64,000 nucleotides of DNA from an uncultured Chitinophaga sp. (GTDB taxonomy: Bacteria > Bacteroidota > Bacteroidia > Chitinophagales > Chitinophagaceae), in assembly GCF_902168175.1 (NCBI RefSeq), contig NZ_CABHOU010000041.1:84010-148009 (forward strand). The letters are read 5' to 3'. A program made the translations under genes and the position numbers. The notes beneath the pieces are model-generated. The model made no database searches. It saw only the letters and a list, made by a program, of their open reading frames with translations, and was not told the DNA's origin. Of this stretch, positions 10,086 through 19,975 are shown piece by piece (position 1 is the stretch's first letter; each line of letters begins with the position of its first letter).

Positions 10086-11291
10086 GTGGGGACTCCCCAA
10101 CGTAATTATTCCTCATTATCAATCTGCCGGAAATTGGATAAATCAACTCATATCAGCCAACTGTTAAAACAGGTACTGGACGGCAGTGCCACGGCCGATG
10201 TTTTGGCCGAACTGCAGTTGTACCTGCGGGAGGACGAAGAAGGTGCTTATACAGCCCAAATAAACGCGGTATTAAACGACCTGCCGGACCACCTGCCTGC
10301 TGCTAACCAGGGTGAACTTAACCATGTAGTGGAGGCGGTACTGGCCGTAGAAAAACAGCCGGTAAAAGTGAAACGTATGAGGTTTTACTGGCCCGCTGCT
10401 GCCGCAGTACTACTATTAGCGGCAACAGGCACGTTCTTCCTGCTACGCCCGGCCAAACCATTAACAGAACTGGCGCAGCAAACGGTTGTGAACGACGCCT
10501 TACCCGGCAGTTCAAAAGCCACCCTTACGCTGGATGACGGTGCTGTAATAACGCTGGACAGTGCCGGGAACCAGGTATTGGTGAAAGGTGCCGTTAATAT
10601 CCGCCAGCAAGGCGGTAAACTTTCATACGATGTGCAGGACGGAGCGGCTACTGTAGGTTATAACACGTTGCGCACGCCCCGTGGCGGCCAGTTCCAGTTA
10701 ACGCTGCCCGACGGTACAGGCGTATGGCTGAATGCAGCATCGTCGATCCGCTTCCCTACGGTGTTTAATGGTAATGAACGTAAAGTGGAAGTAACGGGCG
10801 AAGCGTATTTCGAAGTGGCAAAAAATGCGGCTATGCCTTTTCGTGTAAAAGTGGATGAGTTGAACACGGTTGAAGTACTGGGCACCAGTTTTAATATCAA
10901 TGCTTATGAAGATGAGCAAAGTATTAAAACCACGTTGGTGTTTGGTGCCGTCAGGGTATGGAACGGTCAGCAGTCGGCCATACTGAAACCGGGTGAACAG
11001 GCACAGGCAGCCAATGGTATCAGGACAACGAACAGTGTTAATGTAAACAAGGTAGTAGCCTGGAAAAACGGGGTGTTCGACTTTAGTCATGCCGAACTAA
11101 AAGAGGTGATGCGCCAGCTATCGCGCTGGTACGATATAGAGGTGGAGTACCAGGGCACTGCGCCCACGACAGAGTTCTGGGGTAAGATGGGCCGCAACCT
11201 GAGCCTGTTGCAGGTACTGAAGGGATTGGAAGGTGCAGGTGTAAAATTCAGGATAGAAAATAATGGGAAAAAACTAGTGGTGTTACCATAA
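10086..11291 (+). CDS. FecR-family anti-sigma factor
   Basis: Central TM, FecR core (TLDDGAVITLDSAGNQV, GEAYFEVAKNAAMPFRVKVDELNTVEVLGTSFNINAYEDE) and C-terminal secretin-like domain. Annotated GTG start is uncertain. Confidence 0.9.
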   Translation: MGTPQRNYSSLSICRKLDKSTHISQLLKQVLDGSATADVLAELQLYLREDEEGAYTAQINAVLNDLPDHLPAANQGELNHVVEAVLAVEKQPVKVKRMRFYWPAAAAVLLLAATGTFFLLRPAKPLTELAQQTVVNDALPGSSKATLTLDDGAVITLDSAGNQVLVKGAVNIRQQGGKLSYDVQDGAATVGYNTLRTPRGGQFQLTLPDGTGVWLNAASSIRFPTVFNGNERKVEVTGEAYFEVAKNAAMPFRVKVDELNTVEVLGTSFNINAYEDEQSIKTTLVFGAVRVWNGQQSAILKPGEQAQAANGIRTTNSVNVNKVVAWKNGVFDFSHAELKEVMRQLSRWYDIEVEYQGTAPTTEFWGKMGRNLSLLQVLKGLEGAGVKFRIENNGKKLVVLP

Positions 11292-11388
11292 CAGATAAAG
11301 ATAAAAACGAAGCCGCTCCGTCTGAATCACGAAGCGGCGGAAGTTTCAGGCGATCCTTTCTTAATCAACCAAAAACCGTTACAAAAGT

Positions 11389-14300
11389 ATGTTTTTTCAA
11401 GCTTTTCGTAACCGGGATTACTATGTGCTGCCCACATGGCTTTTAGCCAGTCTGGCGCCATACTCCCGGTGTGCAACCAAAATGGTACGTGTCATGAAAC
11501 TGACCTTTTTCCTGCTCCTTGCTTTTTGTTTACATGTAACAGCAAACAGTGTAGCGCAAACCATCACTTTTTCCGGCCGAAAAGTGCCGATGGAAAGGGT
11601 TTTTACTGAGATCGAAAAACAAACCGGGCATGTAGTGTTTGTAAGTGTACAGTTATTAAACCAGGCTACACCCGTTACGGTGGACGCGAAAAATGTGCCG
11701 CTGGAAAACTTCCTGTCGATGGTGCTTAAAGGCCAGCCACTCGAATTTAGTGTGGAAAAGCAAACCGTTTTTATTCGTAAAAGAGCGACGGGCAATGCAG
11801 CTCCCGTACCGGTACCGGTAGCCGTGAACGGTATTGTGGCCGACTCCTTAGGCATACCACTGGCGGGGGCGAGTATCAGAATAAAGGGTGCCGAAACATC
11901 AACAGTATCCGACAACGTAGGCCAGTTTACGATACAGGCCGAGCCTGGCGATGTGCTGGTGATTTCTTACGTAGGTTACAAAACAAAAGAAATTCGTTTT
12001 GCCGGCGAACGTACACTAATGATCGCTATGCTCCGCGAAAGTACTACCATGGCAGGAATAGCAGTAACACTCAATACCGGTTACCAAAGTATTCCGCGCG
12101 AACGTGCTACGGGTGCTTTTTCTATCATTACCAGCAAACAACTGGAGAATAAAATACGGCCCGACCTTAAAGCGGCCATGGAAGGTCAGGTAGCTGGTAT
12201 GGTGTTAAAGAATGACGGTAACCTGGAGGTGCGTGGTATATCCACATTTAACGCCGAGCTGGCGCCATTGGTAATTGTAGATGGCTTTATACTCACCGGT
12301 GGACTGGAAACACTGAACGTAGAAAACATAGAAACCATTACGTTACTCAAAGATGGTGTGGCAGCATCTATTTACGGTGCACGGTCCTCTAACGGAGTAA
12401 TTGTTGTTACTACCAAACAAGGACGCAAGGGCGCGTTAAACGTTGCCTATAGCGGCTCTTATGGCATCACCCAAAAACCAGACCTGGGCTATTTGCGCAG
12501 AGCCAATTCAGCGGATTATATAGATGCGGAAATGGAGATTTACCAGCAAGACCCGGTATCGGTGCAAAACGCGTATAACGTAGACCGTAATATTTCCCGT
12601 GTTAACTACCTGCTGGTAGCAAAAGATCTGGGTCTTATGCCCGCCGCAGACGTGGATGCCGAAATAGCACGAATGAAAACTTATGATGGAATAGGACAAC
12701 TGCAAAAGCACCTGTTCCGCAACCAGCAAACGCAGCAACATAACCTTTCGCTTTCCGGCGGCAGTGATAAATTGCAAACCACCGCCACGGCCAAGTTTAT
12801 TGGCAACAGGGGTAATATGCTTTTTACCGGCGATAACAGGCTGATACTTGATTTGCGTAACGACTGGAAACCTTCTAAGCGCATCTCCGTTAGGTTGTTA
12901 TCAAATGTGAACTATAGCACCGCTAAGGCACCGGTGAGGCAGGCAGGCGAATTCCTGGAGTACCTGTCGAATAAAATATTTCATCCCTACGACCTGGTGG
13001 TAGACCCTGCCACTGGCGAGCCGCAGGAGATGTTCGCCATCAACCCGAAAAAGATGGCGCGTTATGCGAATATACCCGGTTTAAAACCGATGACTTTTAA
13101 CCCGCTATTAGATCTTGCCCAGGAGATGAGCAGAACGCAGAACCTGCAGTTTCGCCTTAACGGGGGTATAAATATATTGCTGGCCCAGGGGCTGAATGTA
13201 GAGGCAGGCGGCTCGTGGACGAGGGGTAACCTGTTTAGCCGCAGCGTGTACAGTAAAGACTCGTACCGCATGCGTGTAGGCTACAACGACGGTACCTCTA
13301 TCTCTAATCCTTCTAAACACTATCTGCCCGAAGGCGATATGGTTACAGAAAGCAGGAACATTAACCAGGCCTACTCCGTACGTGCCCAACTTAATTTTAA
13401 CAGGGAGTTTGGTAAACATAGCGTAATTGCTATTGCCGGTACCGAAGTGTCGAGAGATACAAGGGATAATAACATCTTTCCTACGCGTTTCGGGTACAAC
13501 GACCAGGCAGGCACTTTCGCTACCTTTAACTATGCCGACTACAACGCCGGTTTGTATAACGCGGATATGCTCGGTACAAGCAAGCCGCAATCGCCTGTAA
13601 ATATTGGCTCCATCGTATTCCGCGATAACCGTTTTGTTTCCTGGTACGCCAATGGATCGTACGAGTATGATAACCGATTCCTGGTAAGCGGCAGTATTCG
13701 TCTGGATCAGACGAACTTTTTTGGTACCGATCCAAAGTTCCGTTACAAACCGTTATGGTCGGTAGGCGGCACTTATAAGTTATCGAATGAGCAGTTTTTT
13801 GACGTAAGCTGGTTAACCAAACTCTATGTGAGAGGATCATATGGCATTAACGGTAACATCTCCCTCGATGCAGGCCCTTTCCTGATTATTGCCCCGGGCA
13901 CTTATTCCAACCTTACCGGCGATATTTCATGGAGAATAGTATCACCGCCCAACAACTCACTGCGTTGGGAAAAAACCGCCACGAATAACTTTGGTGTAGA
14001 TATGACCTTCCTTTCGCGCATCAATGTATCGGCAGATTATTACCTGCGTAAAAGCAAAGAATTGTTGGCTACCAACGTGGTAGATCCCACGCTTGGTTAT
14101 GCCAGTCTTATACGCAACTTAGGCCAGATCAATAATAACGGGTTGGAGATAACTATAGATGGTACTGTGATGAAGCAGGGCGATTTTAGCTGGAATGTAT
14201 TGGGTACCGCCAGTTTTAACAACAATAAGGTAATTGAGTACAACGCCAGTTATCCAAGCCATTCTTCACTCACCATGCTGTCTGTAAACCGAGAAGGTTA

Positions 14301-14937
14301 TCCAGCCAACGCTGTATTTACCTATCGTGCTGGTGGCATCGATAACAACGGTACGCCACTTTACCTGGACAAGTCGGGTAAAAAGATTAATAGCGGTGCG
14401 CTGGCGTTGGGCGATGTAGTGTACAGCGGTACCTTCCGTCCTAAAGCGGCATATAGTCTTACAAATACATTCCATTATAAAAGCTTCGACCTTTCGTTCA
14501 TGCTGCTGGCTAAAACAGGTGGGGTGATGCGGAGATATGCGTATGACGGGTCGGCCATTCAACATGCAGACGTAGCAAAACGCTGGAGAAAAGCGGGTGA
14601 TGAAGCTACAGTGATGTATCCTAAGCTAGTACCCTATTCCGTAGAGATGTTTTATTTTCCCTATTCAGACATTTTCATGGAAAGCGCCAACTACCTGAAG
14701 CTGCGCGACGCATCGCTCACTTATAATTTTGACCGCATCCTGCTTCGTAAAATTGGCCTAACTAATGCCAGCGTTACCTTCCAGGGCCGTAACCTGCTGC
14801 TGCTTGCCGCTAACAGCGATAAGCTCGATCCGGAAGCTTATGAGCTGAATGCCGCCGATCCGGTGAATGCGGAACTTGGGTACACCCCCTTCCGCCCGAT
14901 GCCTGAATTTTACCTGGGCCTGCGTATCAATCTTTAA
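11389..14937 (+). CDS. SusC/RagA TonB-linked outer-membrane protein with N-terminal STN domain
   Basis: STN domain (FSGRKVPMERVFTEIEKQTGHVVFV), CarboxypepD_reg-like domain, plug (LAPLVIVDGFILTGGLETLNVENIETITLLKDGVAASIYGARSSNGVIVVTTKQG). True start may be at MKLTFFLL. Confidence 0.93.
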   Translation: MFFQAFRNRDYYVLPTWLLASLAPYSRCATKMVRVMKLTFFLLLAFCLHVTANSVAQTITFSGRKVPMERVFTEIEKQTGHVVFVSVQLLNQATPVTVDAKNVPLENFLSMVLKGQPLEFSVEKQTVFIRKRATGNAAPVPVPVAVNGIVADSLGIPLAGASIRIKGAETSTVSDNVGQFTIQAEPGDVLVISYVGYKTKEIRFAGERTLMIAMLRESTTMAGIAVTLNTGYQSIPRERATGAFSIITSKQLENKIRPDLKAAMEGQVAGMVLKNDGNLEVRGISTFNAELAPLVIVDGFILTGGLETLNVENIETITLLKDGVAASIYGARSSNGVIVVTTKQGRKGALNVAYSGSYGITQKPDLGYLRRANSADYIDAEMEIYQQDPVSVQNAYNVDRNISRVNYLLVAKDLGLMPAADVDAEIARMKTYDGIGQLQKHLFRNQQTQQHNLSLSGGSDKLQTTATAKFIGNRGNMLFTGDNRLILDLRNDWKPSKRISVRLLSNVNYSTAKAPVRQAGEFLEYLSNKIFHPYDLVVDPATGEPQEMFAINPKKMARYANIPGLKPMTFNPLLDLAQEMSRTQNLQFRLNGGINILLAQGLNVEAGGSWTRGNLFSRSVYSKDSYRMRVGYNDGTSISNPSKHYLPEGDMVTESRNINQAYSVRAQLNFNREFGKHSVIAIAGTEVSRDTRDNNIFPTRFGYNDQAGTFATFNYADYNAGLYNADMLGTSKPQSPVNIGSIVFRDNRFVSWYANGSYEYDNRFLVSGSIRLDQTNFFGTDPKFRYKPLWSVGGTYKLSNEQFFDVSWLTKLYVRGSYGINGNISLDAGPFLIIAPGTYSNLTGDISWRIVSPPNNSLRWEKTATNNFGVDMTFLSRINVSADYYLRKSKELLATNVVDPTLGYASLIRNLGQINNNGLEITIDGTVMKQGDFSWNVLGTASFNNNKVIEYNASYPSHSSLTMLSVNREGYPANAVFTYRAGGIDNNGTPLYLDKSGKKINSGALALGDVVYSGTFRPKAAYSLTNTFHYKSFDLSFMLLAKTGGVMRRYAYDGSAIQHADVAKRWRKAGDEATVMYPKLVPYSVEMFYFPYSDIFMESANYLKLRDASLTYNFDRILLRKIGLTNASVTFQGRNLLLLAANSDKLDPEAYELNAADPVNAELGYTPFRPMPEFYLGLRINL

Positions 14938-14949
14938 ACTTTAACAGTA

Positions 14950-16485
14950 ATGCTCATGCGATCAATATCCATCATCATATTTACTGCCTGTGTAACACTT
15001 ACGTCCTGCAACAAATTCCTGGATGTAAAACCCAAAGGCAAACTTATTCCCACCAGCATTGCAGAATTCGATCACCTGCTCGATAATGCGGACATTGTGC
15101 AATATCCTTTCCTGAATAACAACAACGGCAGCATGTTAGGTTATATGACCGATAATGTGGAGCTGTCGGAAGGACTTGGAAAAGTGTACTACAAAGCCAA
15201 TAATTCACCTAACATTGATAATTTTTACGGCTATACTTTTCGCGCGCCGTTTAGAAATCCCAATAATGTTGACTATTTCTGGGATTGGGGTACTTACCGC
15301 TCTATGAAATACTTCAACAATGTAATAGATGGCGTGAGCAAACTACGTACGGCGGATAATGCCGCGCAGGCCGATGCGGTGCTTGCACAGGCTTATGTAA
15401 ACAGGGCCTGGAGTTATTTTCACACCACCCTTATATATGGGCCGGTATATAAACCGGGAGGCGCCAATACTACCAAAACCATCCCTTACCTCACCAGCAG
15501 CGATGTGGCGGCGAAAATGCCCGACCTCTCTACACAGGAAGAGGTGTTTACCAAAGTACTGGCGGAGTTGCATGCCGGCCTGGCAAACGTGCCCGAGGTG
15601 ACCAATTATCCCTCTCGCCCGAATAAGGCAGCTACGCAGGCTATGCTGGCCTATTACCACCTGTTTACCGCCAAATACGACAGCGTAGCGTATTACGCCA
15701 ACCTCGCCTGGACGGCAGCTTCGGCTAAAGGAGTAAACACGGTATTGTACGATTACAATACGCTTTCACTGGCCGATCCTGCCAATGAACTGGTGAGCCA
15801 GATCAGGAGCCCGGACAGTAAGATCCAACTCCCCAACAGCCGCGAAATCCTGTTCTTCCGTAGTACTGATAACGGTGTAGGGAAGGCTAATAACGGTTAT
15901 CCTTCTCAGGAATTTATCGCATTATTCGACCAGGCCCGTGACCTCCGTTTTAAGTATTTTTTGCTGATGGCCAATGGGTATAAAACTACTTACAACGGAA
16001 CGGTGTACGATGATGGCAAAAGACTACAATACTATCGCGGCACCACTACTTCGGGAATATCCAGGTTCCAGATGACAGCAGGTTTTACCTATCCGGAGTT
16101 ATTGCTGATGAGAGCAGAGGGATATGCGCGTACGAACAAACTGACGGAAGCCATGGCGGATGTAAACCTGCTGAGACGCAACCGCTTTGTAACCGGCACC
16201 GCCGACCTGCCAACGCCCGCATCGCAGGACGAAGTGATACAGATCGTACTGGAGGAACGCCGCCGCGAATTACCGCTGGGACACATCAAACGTTTGCTCG
16301 ACCTCAAGCGCTTTTGCCTGGAACCGGGTAAACCCTGGGGAAAAACAAAAGTGATGCATACTATGGGGGCAGAAACATTTGAAGCCACCATTGATCACTC
16401 ACTTTTTGTACTGCCAATTTCCAACAACGTCCTGTTTTTTAATCCGCAATGGGGATTACAGCCAGACACCAGACCTTTTAACTAA
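14950..16485 (+). CDS. SusD/RagB family outer-membrane lipoprotein
   Basis: Lipobox FTACVTLTSCNKFLDVKPKG; C-terminal YPELLLMRAEGYARTNKLTEAMADVNLLRRNRF and EERRRELPLGHIKRLLDLKRF. Confidence 0.92.
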   Translation: MLMRSISIIIFTACVTLTSCNKFLDVKPKGKLIPTSIAEFDHLLDNADIVQYPFLNNNNGSMLGYMTDNVELSEGLGKVYYKANNSPNIDNFYGYTFRAPFRNPNNVDYFWDWGTYRSMKYFNNVIDGVSKLRTADNAAQADAVLAQAYVNRAWSYFHTTLIYGPVYKPGGANTTKTIPYLTSSDVAAKMPDLSTQEEVFTKVLAELHAGLANVPEVTNYPSRPNKAATQAMLAYYHLFTAKYDSVAYYANLAWTAASAKGVNTVLYDYNTLSLADPANELVSQIRSPDSKIQLPNSREILFFRSTDNGVGKANNGYPSQEFIALFDQARDLRFKYFLLMANGYKTTYNGTVYDDGKRLQYYRGTTTSGISRFQMTAGFTYPELLLMRAEGYARTNKLTEAMADVNLLRRNRFVTGTADLPTPASQDEVIQIVLEERRRELPLGHIKRLLDLKRFCLEPGKPWGKTKVMHTMGAETFEATIDHSLFVLPISNNVLFFNPQWGLQPDTRPFN

Positions 16486-16500
16486 CAAACACCAGGACAT

Positions 16501-17580
16501 ATGTTTCAGCAACTATTTTTAGCCGCAGCCATCGCTGCGCCAGGGGCTTTATTTGCCCAATCCTTTACCATTAAAGGATATGCCGACAGTATAGACGCTC
16601 CGGCCAAAGTTTATCTATATTATGTGCAGGATGGAAAACCGGTAAGGGATTCCGCCGCAGTAGTGAAAGGTGTATATAACATCAAAGGAAAGGTAGACGA
16701 ACCTGTATCAGGTTATCTTACCCTGGTCAAAGGCCCTGGTATAAAAGAAACGTATGCGGACAGGCTTACATTTTATATAGAGGGCGGCACTATCAACATA
16801 AAAAGTGGTACGGTGATGAGTGGCGCTACTGTAACAGCCGGTGCCACTAACAAAGCGCATGCAGACTTGAAACAGCGGATGGCCCTCATCAACAAAAAGA
16901 GAAAAGAGGTAAGTGCAGATGCAAACAAAGAAGCCCGCGCTGCCAAAATGGATGCGCTGGAAGCAGAACGGAAAGCCGTGCAGGCCGCCTTCATCAAATC
17001 GCACCCCAATACGATCGTTAGTATGGACGTGATTAAGGATTACGTAGGATTTATGCCTGCAGCGCATGACATCAGCCCATTATTTAACAGCCTTTCGCCT
17101 GGTGTGAAAAATAGCAAACAAGGTAAACTGTATGCCGCCAATATCGCTAAACTGCAGAAATCAGACGTAGGCGAACTGGCGCCGTTGTTTGAAAAGGCAG
17201 ATACCAGTGGCGTTACGCTTAAACTGACCGACTTCCGTGGCAAGTACGTACTGATCGATTTCTGGGCATCGTGGTGTAAACCCTGCCGTGCGGAAAATCC
17301 ACACCTGCGCAAAGTTTACGCAGCGTTTAAGGACAAGAACTTCGAGATACTCGGCGTGTCGCTCGATGTGGAAAGAGGCCGGTCTGCCTGGCTGAAGGCC
17401 ATTGCTGACGACCAGCTTACCTGGCCGCAGGTGATTGATCTCGGCGAGGAGAAAGCATCTGACCTTTACAGTGTAATGGCTATTCCCCAGAACTTCCTCG
17501 TGGGGCCTGATGGTAAGATTATTGCAAGAAACCTTAATGGGGAAGCATTGGACCTTAAGTTAGCAGAAGTGCTGAAATAA
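16501..17580 (+). CDS. TlpA-like thioredoxin with DUF4369-like N-terminal domain
   Basis: FTIKGYADSIDAPAKVYLYYV and WASWCKPCRAENPHLRKVYAAFKDKNFEILGVS; paralogue of 829-1896. Confidence 0.9.
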   Translation: MFQQLFLAAAIAAPGALFAQSFTIKGYADSIDAPAKVYLYYVQDGKPVRDSAAVVKGVYNIKGKVDEPVSGYLTLVKGPGIKETYADRLTFYIEGGTINIKSGTVMSGATVTAGATNKAHADLKQRMALINKKRKEVSADANKEARAAKMDALEAERKAVQAAFIKSHPNTIVSMDVIKDYVGFMPAAHDISPLFNSLSPGVKNSKQGKLYAANIAKLQKSDVGELAPLFEKADTSGVTLKLTDFRGKYVLIDFWASWCKPCRAENPHLRKVYAAFKDKNFEILGVSLDVERGRSAWLKAIADDQLTWPQVIDLGEEKASDLYSVMAIPQNFLVGPDGKIIARNLNGEALDLKLAEVLK

Positions 17581-17598
17581 TAACCAGTGCCATATAAA

Positions 17599-17636
17599 AA
17601 GGGCTGTCCCTTTTACCGGAGACAGCCCTTGCTTTT
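17599..17636 (+). terminator. Intrinsic terminator after the SusCD-TlpA operon
   Basis: aagggctgtc ... gacagccctt followed by gctttt. Confidence 0.78.
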
Positions 17637-17763
17637 ACAAGAAGTAATATTTAAAACGAATAACCCGCACTTCAACCGGAGCTGCAACGGATCACCTGAA
17701 GGTGTTGCTACGCCTGGGTTATTAACCGGCGGTCGAAGCTATTGAGGGTCCTATATTAAAAAC

Positions 17764-18483
17764 CTACAACTTCTTCACCTCACCCGAACCACTAATTTTA
17801 CTCGTAACGGCCGCATTACCTTTGTAGTAAATTGAACCACTACCCGATATTCTCGCATTCAACTCATCCGAAACACCAGCGCGAATATCGCCAGAGCCGT
17901 TTACGATTGCAGTTACTTTCTTAAAGATCAGGTCCGTCATCTCCATATCGCCACTTCCGTTGATCGATATCTCACCGGCTACAGCATATCCGGAATGGAT
18001 CTGGATGTTGCCGGAACCGTTGATATAGGCATCTATACGACCGGTTGCTTCCACACCGGTCAGATTGATGTTTGCATTGGCCTTTGCCTCCAGTTTAATG
18101 TTAGAGGTATTGAGTACATCGTCGCAGGTTAAATCGCTGTCGGCGGTAATAAATAATTTTTTAAATAATGGCGCGCTTACCCTGATCACTACCCGATTGT
18201 GGCGGCCAATAGAAGTTTTTTCTAAAAACTTAATACGCAACTCGCCTGCACCAACCGAGGTACGAATGACGTTGAGTACATTTTGCTGGCCCTCAATGGT
18301 GAGACTGTAATCTTGTTCCTGTGTCACTATCACACGGGCGGGAACATCTACTACTAAGTCAGTAAATGCCGATACCGTTCTTGTTTCTGTTCTGCTGGGC
18401 CCGTGTCCGTCAATTTCCTTTGTGCAGGATGTTCCCAATGTGAGAACCAAACATACCAGGGGCATCATCAATTTCAAATTCAT
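17764..18483 (-). CDS. GIN-domain (DUF2807-like) putative secreted lipoprotein
   Basis: Lipobox VLTLGTSCTKE; repeated glycine-serine beta motifs (INGSGNIQIHSG, INGSGDMEM, NGSGDIRAG, SGSGSIYYKG, SGSGEVKKL). Confidence 0.87.
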   Translation of the reverse strand: MNLKLMMPLVCLVLTLGTSCTKEIDGHGPSRTETRTVSAFTDLVVDVPARVIVTQEQDYSLTIEGQQNVLNVIRTSVGAGELRIKFLEKTSIGRHNRVVIRVSAPLFKKLFITADSDLTCDDVLNTSNIKLEAKANANINLTGVEATGRIDAYINGSGNIQIHSGYAVAGEISINGSGDMEMTDLIFKKVTAIVNGSGDIRAGVSDELNARISGSGSIYYKGNAAVTSKISGSGEVKKL

Positions 18484-19032
18484 AAGTTGTTTCTTTTTAG
18501 TTTCCGTTTATGCTAAGCCACTCCACGCAATGGCGAAGAAGTGTTGTTGTCAGCAGTTACACTCGTAAATAATGGCAGCTTTCGGGGTTAATAATTATTG
18601 GGGTTTTGTCCGGCACAAAGTTCCCCCTTTCCCGCTTAATAAATGCGGTAATGGTGATGAGATGTAGAATTCGGGTGTTCAACTGTAGCGCCTGGCTTAC
18701 AGACATGTTCGGATAAACGGTGAATGGCGGCTCCGTTTACCGTACATGTTATGTTATTGGTGATCGGGGTTTAGGGGGATGAGATACATAATGAAAGTAA
18801 GGCCTTGCCGGGCTGTGTATATATGACTGTTTGGGAAGCTGTTGTATAAATAGCTACTCGTTAGTATGCGGGTGCTGGTGATGCGGGGCGGATGTACGCT
18901 GGGTGGAGCGGAGGTGCTAATTAATTTGACCCGTAATATCTACAACTCAGCTTAAAATTGATACATCCCGGTAATACGTCAAAAAAAGTTTACCTGCTGC
19001 AATGATAGTTTCGCAAAAAAATTAAAAGAAGC

Positions 19033-19605
19033 ATGAAAAAAACATTGACGTTAATCCTGTTTGCAACATTGATGGTAACCCTGAACAGCTGCTCAAAAGA
19101 CAAAGATGAAAATGGCAATTATGGTAACAACCCCAAAACAATTGTTCCGGACGATCTTGTGGGTTACTGGCTGGCGGGCTCTACTTCCATCGGAAGTTTC
19201 TGGGGCTACGATGGCAGTTACCAGGGCGCTGGTTTCGAACTGGCAGTGGGTTATATGTTGTTTAAAGATGGCAGGGCGAGGGAGTATTTTTATTACACCA
19301 ATACCAACAGTGGTTGCCGTTCGCAGGTGTTGGGCTACAAAGAAGGTACGGTAGAAGTCGATCTCACCAACAACAGTTTCAAATTCTATTCGGCCGCCGG
19401 TAACTACCGTGGGTACCAGTCCTGCGGCGGTTCTGACAACGGTAAAACCAAAAAGTACGGCGCCGATGAACTGTACCCTAAAAAGCAGGTACAGTATACG
19501 GATATCGAATTTAAGAAGGAAGCCGGTAAGATCAAATCATGGCATATTTATTATGACGATGGATCATCCATGGATTTTACAAAATCGCAGGAACCGCAGA
19601 AGTAG
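19033..19605 (+). CDS. Hypothetical lipoprotein
   Basis: Lipoprotein signal MKKTLTLILFATLMVTLNSCSKD; no family recognised. Confidence 0.75.
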   Translation: MKKTLTLILFATLMVTLNSCSKDKDENGNYGNNPKTIVPDDLVGYWLAGSTSIGSFWGYDGSYQGAGFELAVGYMLFKDGRAREYFYYTNTNSGCRSQVLGYKEGTVEVDLTNNSFKFYSAAGNYRGYQSCGGSDNGKTKKYGADELYPKKQVQYTDIEFKKEAGKIKSWHIYYDDGSSMDFTKSQEPQK

Positions 19606-19621
19606 GAATGTTTGTATCAAT

Positions 19622-19654
19622 AAAAAAGCCGGCCTGTCAGGGGCCGGCTTTTTT
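19622..19654. terminator. Bidirectional terminator between convergent genes
   Basis: aaaaaagccggcc-tgtcagg-ggccggctttttt inverted repeat. Confidence 0.85.
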
Positions 19655-19655
19655 A

Positions 19656-19922
19656 TTAGTCTTTACATTTATCCCAGTCCGGTGTATACACCTCATGTAT
19701 TTCAGTCAGTGCTTCCAGGTAAGCTTTTGCATCGGTCTTTTCTATGTCTGTTAGAAAAGTAAGAATGAACTTCGGGCCTGTGCTGTAAAAATAAAGTTTG
19801 CCCCGGCTGGAGTCCATCCCTGTTCTATATCTTATTGCTTTGATGCGGAGGAGTGCCTGCGCATCTTCCAGCTCCACCGGCTGTTTAAATACAGCTATCA
19901 GTTCTATCTTGTCGGGTGTCAT
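19656..19922 (-). CDS. Hypothetical 88-aa protein
   Basis: Small ORF directly after a bidirectional terminator; coherent sequence (MTPDKIELIAVFKQPVELEDAQALLRIKAIRYRTGMDSSRGKLYFYSTG). Confidence 0.6.
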   Translation of the reverse strand: MTPDKIELIAVFKQPVELEDAQALLRIKAIRYRTGMDSSRGKLYFYSTGPKFILTFLTDIEKTDAKAYLEALTEIHEVYTPDWDKCKD

Positions 19923-19975
19923 AGGGTAATCAGATTAGGTAACGAAATGTACAAAATCTAATTCATCCCCCGATG

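Noticed and set aside
19681-19692. ggtgtatacacc, similar to the CGGTGTATACACCG palindrome
   Set aside because: Lies inside the 3' coding part of the 88-aa ORF (encodes VYTP) and lacks the full flanks. Not counted as a family member without a genome-wide test.
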